From positions 1-54,297 of the forward strand of contig NZ_JAIOJZ010000052.1 of assembly GCF_020404845.1 (NCBI RefSeq): a DNA stretch of 54,297 nucleotides, in the 5' to 3' direction. Made by a program: the position numbers and the translations under genes. The notes under the pieces are model-generated. The model saw nothing but the letters and a program-made list of their open reading frames with translations. It was not told the DNA's origin and ran no database searches. Below, piece after piece: positions 7,954-16,321 of this stretch; positions within the stretch are counted from its first letter, which is position 1; each line of letters starts with the position of its first letter. This stretch comes from Streptomyces hyderabadensis. GTDB lineage: Bacteria; Actinomycetota; Actinomycetes; Streptomycetales; Streptomycetaceae.

Positions 7954-8358
7954 ATGCCCCCCAAGGGACGTCAGGGCGCGACCAAGAAGGTGCGCCGCAA
8001 GGAAAAGAAGAACGTCGCTCACGGCCACGCGCACATCAAGAGCACGTTCAACAACACGATCGTGTCCATCACGGACCCGACCGGCAACGTGATCTCCTGG
8101 GCCTCCGCCGGCCACGTCGGCTTCAAGGGCTCCCGGAAGTCCACGCCGTTCGCCGCGCAGATGGCCGCCGAGTCGGCTGCCCGCCGCGCGCAGGAGCACG
8201 GCATGCGCAAGGTCGACGTCTTCGTCAAGGGCCCGGGTTCCGGTCGTGAGACCGCCATCCGCTCCCTGCAGGCGACCGGCCTCGAGGTCGGCTCCATCCA
8301 GGACGTCACGCCCACCCCGCACAACGGCTGCCGTCCGCCGAAGCGTCGCCGCGTCTGA
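7954..8358 (+). CDS. rpsK: 30S ribosomal protein S11
   Basis: A 134-aa S11 of the 30S platform. It starts 'MPPKGRQGATKKVRRKEKKN' and contains 'HIKSTFNNTIVSITD' and the C-terminal 'VTPTPHNGCRPPKRRRV', all diagnostic. The ATG at 7954 is preceded by TAGGAG. rpoA follows after 133 bp with no rpsD in between, unlike Mycobacterium and E. coli. Confidence 0.98.
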   Translation: MPPKGRQGATKKVRRKEKKNVAHGHAHIKSTFNNTIVSITDPTGNVISWASAGHVGFKGSRKSTPFAAQMAAESAARRAQEHGMRKVDVFVKGPGSGRETAIRSLQATGLEVGSIQDVTPTPHNGCRPPKRRRV

Positions 8359-8491
8359 CCCTCGCGGTCGTTCAGGCCTCGCTTCACCAGGGTTTTCCGG
8401 GCGGTACGGCTCTTTCGGGTCGTATCGCCCGTACCCTTGCAGTACTAGTCGGGCGTCAAATAGCGGGCGCCCCTGACTGAAGGATCACCAC

Positions 8492-9514
8492 ATGCTGATC
8501 GCTCAGCGTCCCTCGTTGACCGAAGAGGTCGTCGACGAGTTCCGCTCCCGGTTCGTCATCGAGCCGCTGGAGCCGGGCTTCGGCTACACCCTCGGCAACT
8601 CCCTGCGCCGGACCCTCCTGTCCTCGATCCCGGGTGCGGCGGTCACGTCCATCCGCATCGACGGTGTCCTGCACGAGTTCACCACCGTGCCGGGCGTCAA
8701 GGAGGACGTCACCGACCTGATCCTCAACATCAAGCAGCTGGTCGTCTCCTCGGAGCACGACGAGCCGGTCGTGATGTACCTGCGCAAGCAGGGCCCGGGT
8801 CTGGTCACCGCCGCCGACATCGCGCCCCCGGCCGGTGTCGAGGTGCACAACCCCGACCTCGTCCTCGCCACGCTCAACGGCAAGGGCAAGCTGGAGATGG
8901 AGCTGACCGTCGAGCGCGGTCGCGGCTACGTCTCCGCCGTGCAGAACAAGCAGGTCGGTCAGGAGATCGGGCGCATCCCGGTCGACTCGATCTACTCGCC
9001 GGTCCTCAAGGTCACGTACAAGGTCGAGGCCACGCGTGTCGAGCAGCGCACCGACTTCGACAAGCTGATCGTCGACGTCGAGACCAAGCAGGCCATGCGG
9101 CCGCGTGACGCCATGGCGTCGGCGGGCAAGACCCTGGTCGAGCTGTTCGGTCTCGCCCGCGAGCTGAACATCGACGCCGAGGGCATCGACATGGGTCCGT
9201 CCCCGACGGACGCCGCGCTCGCCGCCGACCTGGCTCTTCCGATCGAGGAGCTGGAGCTGACCGTCCGGTCGTACAACTGCCTCAAGCGCGAGGGCATCCA
9301 CTCCGTGGGTGAGCTGGTCGCCCGCTCCGAGGCGGACCTGCTGGACATCCGCAACTTCGGTGCGAAGTCCATCGACGAGGTCAAGGCGAAGCTCGCGGGT
9401 ATGGGCCTCGCGCTCAAGGACTCGCCTCCCGGGTTCGACCCGACCGCCGCCGCCGATGCCTTCGGCGCCGACGACGACGCGGACGCCGGGTTCGTGGAGA
9501 CCGAGCAGTACTGA
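8492..9514 (+). CDS. rpoA: RNA polymerase alpha subunit
   Basis: A 340-aa alpha subunit. The N-terminal domain (about 1-230) dimerises and nucleates core assembly. The C-terminal domain (about 250-315, 'LELTVRSYNCLKREGIHSVG') binds UP elements and activators. The start 'MLIAQRPSLTEEVVDEFRSR' and 'EPLEPGFGYTLGNSLRRTLL' are typical of actinobacteria. The acidic C-terminal tail is also normal. The ATG at 8492 lies eight bases after GAAGGA. Confidence 0.98.
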   Translation: MLIAQRPSLTEEVVDEFRSRFVIEPLEPGFGYTLGNSLRRTLLSSIPGAAVTSIRIDGVLHEFTTVPGVKEDVTDLILNIKQLVVSSEHDEPVVMYLRKQGPGLVTAADIAPPAGVEVHNPDLVLATLNGKGKLEMELTVERGRGYVSAVQNKQVGQEIGRIPVDSIYSPVLKVTYKVEATRVEQRTDFDKLIVDVETKQAMRPRDAMASAGKTLVELFGLARELNIDAEGIDMGPSPTDAALAADLALPIEELELTVRSYNCLKREGIHSVGELVARSEADLLDIRNFGAKSIDEVKAKLAGMGLALKDSPPGFDPTAAADAFGADDDADAGFVETEQY

Positions 9515-9552
9515 GAGATCGGGCCAGCCGGTCCGTTCTCGGGTGCGGGTGC

Positions 9553-9586
9553 GCTGTGGCTTGTCGCGCAGTTCCCCGCGCCCCTT
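9553..9586 (+). repeat. Dispersed intergenic element, copy 1
   Basis: The core TCGCGCAGTTCCCCGCGCCC, preceded by GTGGCT, lies between rpoA and rplQ. Near-identical cores recur at 10241-10275, 16250-16281 and 40450-40482. All copies are intergenic and in the same orientation relative to the window. It is followed by a hairpin-prone CGCCCCTTCGGGGC stretch, so a transcript-end role is possible. Confidence 0.85.
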
Positions 9587-9695
9587 CCGGAGACGCCCCT
9601 TCGGGGCAGTCTCCGGATCTCTGACAGACAACCGTCTGCTCAGATACTGACCCCGGTACCTGATACGGCCGGGGCAGACACCTAGGAGAAACACC

Positions 9696-10199
9696 ATGCC
9701 GAAGCCCACCAAGGGTGCCCGTCTGGGCGGCAGTGCCGCGCACGAGAAGCTGCTCCTCGCGAACCTGGCGAAGAGCCTCTTCGAGCACGGCCGGATCACC
9801 ACCACCGAGGCGAAGGCGCGCAAGCTGCGTCCGTACGCCGAGCGTCTGGTCACCAAGGCGAAGAAGGGCGACCTTCACAACCGCCGTCAGGTGCTCCAGG
9901 TGATCACGGACAAGAGCGTCGTCCACACGCTCTTCACCGAGATCGGCCCGCGCTACGAGAACCGTCCCGGTGGCTACACCCGGATCACCAAGATCGGTAA
10001 CCGCCGTGGCGACAACGCGCCCATGGCCGTCATCGAGCTGGTCGAGGCGCTGACCGTGGCGCAGCAGGCCACGGGCGAGGCCGAGGCCGCGACGAAGCGT
10101 GCCGCCAAGGACGCGGAGGGCTCCGCCGAGGCTGCCGAGGCCAAGGTCGACACGACCAAGGCCGACGAGGCTCCCGCCGAGGAGTCCAAGGACGCGTAA
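9696..10199 (+). CDS. rplQ: 50S ribosomal protein L17
   Basis: A 167-aa L17. The conserved core (about 1-118) includes 'GARLGGSAAHEKLLLANL', 'TTEAKARKLRPYAERLVT' and 'RPGGYTRITKIGNRRGDNAPM'. It is followed by a roughly 45-residue Glu/Ala-rich tail ending 'EAPAEESKDA', an extension common in Streptomyces L17. The ATG at 9696 has TAGGAG upstream. Confidence 0.98.
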   Translation: MPKPTKGARLGGSAAHEKLLLANLAKSLFEHGRITTTEAKARKLRPYAERLVTKAKKGDLHNRRQVLQVITDKSVVHTLFTEIGPRYENRPGGYTRITKIGNRRGDNAPMAVIELVEALTVAQQATGEAEAATKRAAKDAEGSAEAAEAKVDTTKADEAPAEESKDA

Positions 10200-10240
10200 G
10201 CGTTCTGCCGGGTGGCTGTGTGAGTGCGGCTGCGGCCTTC

Positions 10241-10275
10241 GCCGTGGCCGGTCGCGCAGTTCCCCGCGCCCCTTG
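10241..10275 (+). repeat. Dispersed intergenic element, copy 2
   Basis: The sequence GTGGCCGGTCGCGCAGTTCC followed by CCGCGCCCCTT matches copy 1 closely. It sits between rplQ and truA, about 70 bp before the truA start. Confidence 0.85.
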
Positions 10276-10342
10276 AGGGTGTTTGCGGGTCCGTTCCTTT
10301 TCAGGGGCGGGCCCGCTTTCGTGTGGGTGAGAGGATTCCTGG

Positions 10343-11197
10343 GTGAGTGACGAAGTTGAGGCCGGGTTCGTGCGGGTGCGGCTGGATCTCTCGTACGACG
10401 GGAGCGAGTTCTCCGGGTGGGCCAAGCAGGCCGGGGGGCGGCGGACCGTGCAGGGGGAGATCGAGGACGCGCTGCGGACCGTGACGCGGTCGCGGGAGAC
10501 GTACGAGCTGACCGTGGCCGGGCGGACCGACGCCGGTGTGCACGCCCGGGGTCAGGTCGCCCATGTCGACCTGCCGCGCGAGGTGTGGGCCGAGCACCAC
10601 GTGAAGCTGCTCAAACGGCTCGCCGGGCGGCTGCCGAGGGACGTGCGGGTGTGGGCGCTCAGGGAGGCGCCGAGCGGCTTCAACGCGCGGTTCTCGGCGG
10701 TCTGGCGGCGCTACGCCTACCGGGTCACCGACAACCCCGGCGGCGTCGACCCGCTGCTGCGCGGACACGTCCTGTGGCACGACTGGCCGCTCGACGTGGA
10801 CGCCATGAACGAGGCCGCCCGGGGGCTGCTGGGCGAGCACGACTTCGCCGCCTACTGCAAGAAGCGGGAGGGGGCGACCACCATCCGGACGCTGCAGGAG
10901 CTGAGCCTGGTGCGGGGCGAGGACGGGATCGTCACCGCCACCGTGCGGGCCGACGCCTTCTGCCACAACATGGTGCGCTCGCTGATCGGCGCGCTGCTGT
11001 TCGTCGGCGACGGGCACCGCGGCCCGGACTGGCCGGCGAAGGTGCTGGCCGCGGGCGTGCGGGACTCCGCCGTGCACGTGGTGCGGCCGCACGGGCTGAC
11101 GCTGGAGGAGGTCGGTTACCCGGCCGACGAGCTGCTGGCGGCCCGGAACAAGGAGGCGCGCAACAAGCGGTCGCTGCCGGGGGCCGGCTGCTGCTGA
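10343..11197 (+). CDS. truA: tRNA pseudouridine(38-40) synthase TruA
   Basis: A 284-aa TruA that converts uridines 38-40 of the tRNA anticodon stem to pseudouridine. The catalytic Asp lies in 'AGRTDAGVHARGQVAH'. 'LSYDGSEFSGWAKQ' near the N-terminus and 'DAFCHNMVRSLIGALL' near the C-terminus are family motifs. The GTG at 10343 gives the first residues 'MSDEVEAGFVRVRLDL'. The C-terminus ends in a short basic tail and two Cys. Its place after rplQ is standard. Confidence 0.97.
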   Translation: MSDEVEAGFVRVRLDLSYDGSEFSGWAKQAGGRRTVQGEIEDALRTVTRSRETYELTVAGRTDAGVHARGQVAHVDLPREVWAEHHVKLLKRLAGRLPRDVRVWALREAPSGFNARFSAVWRRYAYRVTDNPGGVDPLLRGHVLWHDWPLDVDAMNEAARGLLGEHDFAAYCKKREGATTIRTLQELSLVRGEDGIVTATVRADAFCHNMVRSLIGALLFVGDGHRGPDWPAKVLAAGVRDSAVHVVRPHGLTLEEVGYPADELLAARNKEARNKRSLPGAGCC

Positions 11198-11206
11198 GCG
11201 GGAGCG

Positions 11207-12115
11207 TCAGCCCTCCGCCGCCGCCGACGCCTGGGCCTCACCGCGCCGGCGGATCTGCCGGAAGGCGAACTCCGCCAGGTCGTCACCGGCCCGGAACACA
11301 CCGGTGGACTTCTCCGTGACGTCCTTGCCGTCGGTGAACCCGGCGACGGTGAAGTAGGCGTAGCGGCCGTAGGAGTTGGTGGTGGAGCGGCAGACGGCGC
11401 CGGTGCAGAAGGACTTCACGCCGCCGCCGGACACCGAGCGCACGATGCTCTTCTTGTCGGCGTCCTTCTTCGCCTTCGTGGCCTGCGCCTCGGTGTCGAA
11501 GACGGCCACGCCGACCGTCACGGCCGTGTCGCCCTCGGTGTAGGTGACGCGGATCAGGCGCGTGCACCCGTTGGCGTCGAGGACCTTCGGCAGGGTGCCC
11601 TGGGCGGCGGAGCCGCAGGTGCGGGTGTCGGCCGTCGGGCCCTTCTTGTAGACCGTCTCGCCCATGGTCAGCTGGGTCCCGGGGAAGAGCAGGTCCGGGC
11701 TGAGCGGGGCCTTGTCCTTCTTGACGCTGGAGACGAAGTCCTTCGGGTCCAGCGGGGGCGGGGCGCTGGTCGGGGCGAAGGACGGCTCGGTCGCCGTCGA
11801 GCTGGGTATGTCCGCCGTCGACGGGAGCTGCCCGGAGGGGCCGTCGGAGGCCTGGCCGGAACCGTTCGCCGAGACCACGGCCAGGGCGACGGCGCCGGCT
11901 ATCGCCACGGTGGCCAGCGCGCCGCCGCCGATGAAGAGCAGCCGCCGCCGCTTGGCACGGGCCTCGGAGGCCTCGGCGAGGGCGGCCCAGTCCGGGGTGT
12001 TGTCACTGTTCCCGCTGTTCCAGGGCTGCTGCGACTGCTGCGGTTGCGGCTGCTGCTGCGATTGCGGTGTCCAGGGATCCCACTGCGACTGAGGTCCCCC
12101 CTGCCCAAAGCTCAT
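11207..12115 (-). CDS. Membrane-anchored protein of unknown function
   Basis: A 302-aa protein, not matched to a named family. Residues 1-50 are rich in Gln, Pro and Ser ('SQQQPQPQQSQQPW'). A single membrane helix follows near residues 60-85 after 'AKRRRL'. The rest (about 110-300) is a predicted extracellular domain containing 'CGSAAQGTLP' and 'FCTGAVCRSTTNSYGRYAYF', whose cysteines may pair. The ATG at 12115 ('MSFGQGG') is favoured; one three codons upstream (12124) is possible. It is convergent with truA and divergent from the GT87-like gene. Confidence 0.7.
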   Translation of the reverse strand: MSFGQGGPQSQWDPWTPQSQQQPQPQQSQQPWNSGNSDNTPDWAALAEASEARAKRRRLLFIGGGALATVAIAGAVALAVVSANGSGQASDGPSGQLPSTADIPSSTATEPSFAPTSAPPPLDPKDFVSSVKKDKAPLSPDLLFPGTQLTMGETVYKKGPTADTRTCGSAAQGTLPKVLDANGCTRLIRVTYTEGDTAVTVGVAVFDTEAQATKAKKDADKKSIVRSVSGGGVKSFCTGAVCRSTTNSYGRYAYFTVAGFTDGKDVTEKSTGVFRAGDDLAEFAFRQIRRRGEAQASAAAEG

Positions 12116-12189
12116 GGGGCGCATCTTAGACGGGCCGAAGGGCGTGCTGGTGCGGGGACTTGGGGCCCGCAGGGCCTAGCGTTCCGTTC

Positions 12190-13404
12190 ATGCGGACGGG
12201 CAAAAGCGACATCTCCGGGTGGTTGGTGCGACCGGCGGGACGGCATCCGTGGGCGGTGCTCGTGACGGTGCTGGCGGCGTCCGCCGTGCACGCGGCGCGG
12301 ACGGTCCCGGACGGCGGGATGGACAACGCGATCGTCGTGCGGGCCGCCCGCACCTGGCTGGCCGGCGGTTCCCCCTACGACGACCCGCACTTCCTCTACC
12401 TGCCGAGCGCCGTCCTGGCCGCCGTGCCGCAGGCGCTGCTGCCCGGGGCGGTGCTGCGGGTGCTGGTGCCGGGCGCGGTGACGGTACTGCTGGCCCTGGC
12501 CTGGGCCTGCGCGCTGCGGCTGCACCGGGTGCCGCTGGGCAGCCGGCTCGCGGTCCTCGGGCTGACCGGGCTGGCGCTGGGCTTCGCGCCGTTCGGGCAC
12601 CTGGTGCGGCTCGGCAACTGGACGGTGACGGCGACGGTGGCGCTGCCGCTGGCCCTGCTGCTGGCGAGCCGGGGGCGCTGGACGGGTGCCGGGGTCGTCA
12701 TCGGGGCGGCCGTGGCGCTCAAGCCGCTGCTCGCGCCGGTCGTCCTGCTCTTCCTCTTCGCCGGGCGGTGGCGCGCCCTGGCCGCCGCCGTCCTGGTGCC
12801 CGCGCTGGCCTCCGCCGCGGCGGCGCTGGCGATGCCCGACCCCGCGGGCTTCTTCACCCGCACCCTGCCCTTCCTGCTGCACGGCGACGACGGCTTCGTC
12901 CGGCTCTACGAGGCGTCCCCGGCGGCCGTGCTGCCCCGGCTCGGGGTGCCGCCGGCGCTCGCGCAGGGGCTCGCGGTCGCGGCGGCCTCGGCCGGGGTGC
13001 TGTGCGCGTACCGGCGCTGGCGGCGCGCCGACCCCGGTCCGCTGCGGCTCGCGGAGACCGGCGCCGGGCTGATGCTCTCGGCGTTCCTGGTCTCCCGGCC
13101 GTCCTACGACCACTACCTCCTGGTCGCCCTGCCGCTGCTGCTCGCCGGGCTGCCGTACGCCGGGTCGGTGGCCCGCGGGGCGTGGTTCTGGATCGCCCTG
13201 GTGCCCCAGGCACCCGGTCTGACCTGGCCCTGGCTGGAGGGGGAGCGGCGGCGGGCGTTCCGGGACGCGTTCACGCTGGGTGTGCTGGCGGTGACGGTCG
13301 CCCGGCAGGCGCTGACCCCCCGGAACGGTCCGGCGGGCGCCGGGGAACGGGTACCGCCGGGGCGGGCGCCGGAGCCGGACCGGGCCCCCGCGGCCCCGTT
13401 TTGA
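12190..13404 (+). CDS. GT87-like (DUF2029) polytopic membrane protein
   Basis: A 404-aa integral membrane protein with about ten hydrophobic segments and few charges. It resembles the GT87/DUF2029 polyprenyl-phosphate-sugar-dependent glycosyltransferases. Supporting features are 'GGMDNAIVVRAARTWLAGGSPYDDPHF' (acidic residues in the first outer loop), 'GALKP'-like 'VALKPLLAPVVLL' and 'SRPSYDHYLLVALPLLLAGL'. The ATG at 12190 is preferred over an upstream TTG at 12160. The donor and acceptor cannot be told. The stop codon overlaps the -35 of the rplM promoter. Confidence 0.75.
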   Translation: MRTGKSDISGWLVRPAGRHPWAVLVTVLAASAVHAARTVPDGGMDNAIVVRAARTWLAGGSPYDDPHFLYLPSAVLAAVPQALLPGAVLRVLVPGAVTVLLALAWACALRLHRVPLGSRLAVLGLTGLALGFAPFGHLVRLGNWTVTATVALPLALLLASRGRWTGAGVVIGAAVALKPLLAPVVLLFLFAGRWRALAAAVLVPALASAAAALAMPDPAGFFTRTLPFLLHGDDGFVRLYEASPAAVLPRLGVPPALAQGLAVAAASAGVLCAYRRWRRADPGPLRLAETGAGLMLSAFLVSRPSYDHYLLVALPLLLAGLPYAGSVARGAWFWIALVPQAPGLTWPWLEGERRRAFRDAFTLGVLAVTVARQALTPRNGPAGAGERVPPGRAPEPDRAPAAPF

Positions 13405-13430
13405 CCCGGCCGCCGGGGCCCGGGTATTCT
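13401..13430 (+). promoter_or_regulatory. Vegetative promoter of rplM-rpsI
   Basis: TTGACC (13401-13406) and TATTCT (13425-13430) are separated by 18 bp, a good match to the principal sigma factor (HrdB) consensus. The -35 contains the stop codon of the upstream membrane protein gene. A leader of about 175 nt would precede rplM. Confidence 0.75.
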
Positions 13431-13611
13431 GCACAGCTGTATGTGTATTGGCTTGCTCATTCTCACGTGAGGGGCCCTTACACCGGTCCACCGGGACCGA
13501 TGACCAGCGACCTGCACGCGGTATGCGTCACCGCGGTGCGGTCAAGGCTGTCGTGATCGTCTTCGGTGACCATGTCAGGACCACTCACTGAAGAAGCGAA
13601 GGCTACGAACC

Positions 13612-14055
13612 GTGCGTACGTACAGCCCCAAGCCCGGCGATGTGACGCGCCAGTGGCACGTCATCGACGCTCAGGACGTCGTCCTGGGACGTCTGGCCAC
13701 CACTGCGGCCTCCATCCTGCGCGGCAAGCACAAGCCGATCTACGCGCCCCACGTCGACACCGGTGACTTCGTCATCATCATCAACGCCGACAAGGTGCAC
13801 CTCTCCGGCAACAAGCGGACCCAGAAGATGGCGTACCGCCACTCCGGCTACCCCGGCGGTCTGCGCTCCGTCCGCTACGACGAGCTGCTCGACAAGAACC
13901 CGGAGAAGGCCATCGAGAAGGCCGTCAAGGGCATGCTCCCGAAGAACTCCCTGGGCCGTCAGATGCTCTCGAAGCTGAAGGTCTACAAGGGTGACCAGCA
14001 CCCGCACGGCGCGCAGCAGCCGCAGCCGTTCGAGATCACCCAGGTCGCGCAGTAA
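13612..14055 (+). CDS. rplM: 50S ribosomal protein L13
   Basis: A 147-aa L13, an early-assembly 50S protein. The start 'MRTYSPKPGDVTRQWHVIDA' and 'LGRLATTAASILRGKHKPIYAPH' are diagnostic. 'KGMLPKNSLGRQMLSKLKVY' marks the C-terminal part. The GTG at 13612 is preceded by GAAGCGAAGG. It is paired with rpsI 42 bp downstream, the usual L13-S9 operon. Confidence 0.98.
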   Translation: MRTYSPKPGDVTRQWHVIDAQDVVLGRLATTAASILRGKHKPIYAPHVDTGDFVIIINADKVHLSGNKRTQKMAYRHSGYPGGLRSVRYDELLDKNPEKAIEKAVKGMLPKNSLGRQMLSKLKVYKGDQHPHGAQQPQPFEITQVAQ

Positions 14056-14097
14056 GTCCGGCCACCCCCTAAGACTGAAGAGAATCTGAGGAGCATC

Positions 14098-14610
14098 GTG
14101 GCCGAGACCACTGCCGAGCAGCCGCTCGAAGAGATCGACATCGACAGCTACACCACCGAGTCCGAGGTCCCCGTCGAGGGCGAGTACACCTCGGAGTCCA
14201 TGGCCTCCGCCTTCGGCGAGCCCCAGCCGGCCGCCGGCCTGGGCCGCCGCAAGAACGCCATCGCCCGCGTCCGGATCGTCCCGGGCACCGGCAAGTGGAA
14301 GATCAACGGCCGCACCCTCGAGGACTACTTCCCGAACAAGGTGCACCAGCAGGAAGTCAACGAGCCCTTCAAGGTGCTCGAGCTGGAAGGCCGTTACGAC
14401 ATCATCGCCCGCATCGCCGGTGGCGGTGTCTCCGGCCAGGCCGGCGCGCTCCGTCTCGGTGTCGCCCGCGCCCTGAACGAGGCCGACGTGGACAACAACC
14501 GCGGCGCCCTCAAGAAGGCCGGCTTCCTGCGCCGCGACGACCGCGCGGTCGAGCGGAAGAAGGCCGGTCTGAAGAAGGCCCGCAAGGCTCCGCAGTACAG
14601 CAAGCGCTAA
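14098..14610 (+). CDS. rpsI: 30S ribosomal protein S9
   Basis: A 170-aa S9. The conserved part starts near residue 45 ('GLGRRKNAIARVRIVPGTGKW') and ends in the 'KKARKAPQYSKR' tail that reaches the P site. The first 43 residues are an acidic extension ('EEIDIDSYTTESEVPVEGE') seen in actinobacterial S9. The GTG at 14098 lies eight bases after TGAGGAG. A strong terminator follows. Confidence 0.98.
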   Translation: MAETTAEQPLEEIDIDSYTTESEVPVEGEYTSESMASAFGEPQPAAGLGRRKNAIARVRIVPGTGKWKINGRTLEDYFPNKVHQQEVNEPFKVLELEGRYDIIARIAGGGVSGQAGALRLGVARALNEADVDNNRGALKKAGFLRRDDRAVERKKAGLKKARKAPQYSKR

Positions 14611-14642
14611 GTCGTACCGGCTGGTCCGGCTGTACTCCGAAC

Positions 14643-14683
14643 GCCCCGGCGGCACGCCACTGTGCTGCCGGGGCATTCGTTTA
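14643..14683 (+). terminator. Terminator of rplM-rpsI
   Basis: A 13-bp stem, GCCCCGGCGGCAC (14643-14655) with GTGCTGCCGGGGC (14662-14674), has one G-U pair and a six-base loop. It is followed by ATTCGTTTAT, an unusually T-rich run for this genome. This is a convincing intrinsic terminator. Confidence 0.88.
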
Positions 14684-14834
14684 TCCCTGCCGTTGGGCGT
14701 ATAACGGCACAAGACGTTCTAAGGCTTATGTGATCGTTGGTCGGGCGCTGCGTGCCCGGGTCTTCGGGAGCCGACTGCGTGGGCCGCACTCACCGGCAGC
14801 CGCTCCCGGAATTGACGTTTCCTCAGGAGGACAA

Positions 14835-16193
14835 GTGGGACGACTCTTCGGCACGGACGGCGTGCGCGGTGTCGCCAACGCGGATCTGACGGCCGAGCTG
14901 GCGCTGGGCCTCTCCGTCGCCGCGGCGCACGTACTGGCCGAGGCGGGCACCTTCGCCGGGCACCGGGCGACCGCGGTGGTCGGCCGGGACCCACGCGCCT
15001 CCGGGGAGTTCCTGGAGGCCGCGGTGGTCGCGGGCCTGGCCAGCGCCGGGGTGGACGTGCTGCGGGTCGGCGTGCTGCCGACGCCCGCGGTGGCCCACCT
15101 CACCGGCGCGCTCGGCGCCGACCTCGGCGTGATGCTCTCCGCCAGCCACAACGCCATGCCCGACAACGGCATCAAGTTCTTCGCCCGCGGCGGCCACAAG
15201 CTCGCCGACGAGCTGGAGGACCGCATCGAGGCCGTCTACGCCGAGCACCGCACCGGCGCCCCCTGGGACCGCCCGACCGGCGCCGGCGTCGGCCGGGTCC
15301 GGGACTACGACGAGGGGCTCGACCAGTACGTCGCCCACCTCGTCGGCGTGCTCCCCAACCGCCTCGACGGACTGAAGATCGTCCTCGACGAGGCGCACGG
15401 CGCGGCCTCCCGGGTCTCTCCGGAGGCCTTCGCGCGGGCCGGTGCCGAACTGGTCACCATCGGCGCGGTGCCCGACGGCCTCAACATCAACGACGGCTGC
15501 GGCTCCACCCACCTCGACCTGCTCAAGGCCGCCGTCGTCGAGCACGGCGCCGACCTCGGCATCGCACACGACGGCGACGCCGACCGCTGCCTGGCCGTGG
15601 ACCACACCGGTGCGGAGGTCGACGGCGACCAGATCCTCGCCGTGCTCTCCCTGGCGATGCGGGAGCGGGACGCGCTGCGCGCGGACACCGTCGTCGCCAC
15701 CGTCATGTCCAACCTGGGCTTCAAACTGGCCATGGAGCGCGAGGGCATCCGGTTCGTGCAGACCGGCGTCGGCGACCGGTACGTGCTGGAGGAGATGAAG
15801 GAGCACGGCTACGCCCTCGGCGGCGAGCAGTCCGGGCACGTCATCATCCTCGACCACGCCACCACCGGCGACGGCACGCTGACCGGCCTGATGCTGGCGG
15901 CGCGGGTCGCGCAGACCGGCCGTACGCTGCGGGACCTCGCGTCCGTGATGGAGCGGCTGCCGCAGGTGCTGGTCAATGTGCCGGACGTGGACAAGTCGCG
16001 GGTGAGTACCTCTGCCGAGCTGGCCGCAGCGGTGTCCGAGGCGGAGCGGGAGCTGGGCAGCACCGGGCGAGTGCTGTTGCGTCCCTCCGGGACGGAGCCG
16101 CTGGTGCGCGTGATGGTGGAGGCGGCCGATATCGAGCAGGCTCGGGCTGTGGCGGGGCGGTTGGCGGATTCGGTGAAGTCCGCGCTGGGGTAG
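14835..16193 (+). CDS. glmM: Phosphoglucosamine mutase
   Basis: A 452-aa GlmM converting glucosamine-6-phosphate to glucosamine-1-phosphate for UDP-GlcNAc and peptidoglycan synthesis. The phosphoserine loop is 'MLSASHNAMPDNGIKFF', the metal loop 'HDGDADRCLAVD', the sugar loop 'GGEQSGHVI' and the phosphate-binding loop 'RPSGTEPLVRVM'. The GTG at 14835 has CAGGAGG seven bases upstream and gives 'MGRLFGTDGVRGVAN'. glmS, the preceding pathway step, lies 3.2 kb downstream. Confidence 0.97.
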   Translation: MGRLFGTDGVRGVANADLTAELALGLSVAAAHVLAEAGTFAGHRATAVVGRDPRASGEFLEAAVVAGLASAGVDVLRVGVLPTPAVAHLTGALGADLGVMLSASHNAMPDNGIKFFARGGHKLADELEDRIEAVYAEHRTGAPWDRPTGAGVGRVRDYDEGLDQYVAHLVGVLPNRLDGLKIVLDEAHGAASRVSPEAFARAGAELVTIGAVPDGLNINDGCGSTHLDLLKAAVVEHGADLGIAHDGDADRCLAVDHTGAEVDGDQILAVLSLAMRERDALRADTVVATVMSNLGFKLAMEREGIRFVQTGVGDRYVLEEMKEHGYALGGEQSGHVIILDHATTGDGTLTGLMLAARVAQTGRTLRDLASVMERLPQVLVNVPDVDKSRVSTSAELAAAVSEAERELGSTGRVLLRPSGTEPLVRVMVEAADIEQARAVAGRLADSVKSALG

Positions 16194-16249
16194 TTTTCGG
16201 TGCCGGGTTCGGGGTGGGGGGTGCTGTGTGATGCGGGCTGCGGGTTCGT

Positions 16250-16281
16250 TGTGGCTGGTCGCGCAGTTCCCCGCGCCCCTT
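16250..16281 (+). repeat. Dispersed intergenic element, copy 3
   Basis: GTGGCTGGTCGCGCAGTTCC followed by CCGCGCCCCTTC lies in the gap between the convergent glmM and DUF389 genes. It is the fullest copy in the window and is flanked by other GC-rich sequence with no gene. Confidence 0.87.
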
Positions 16282-16321
16282 CAGGGCATGACCCCGCTCT
16301 GCGTCGGAAGGTGATGCCCCC

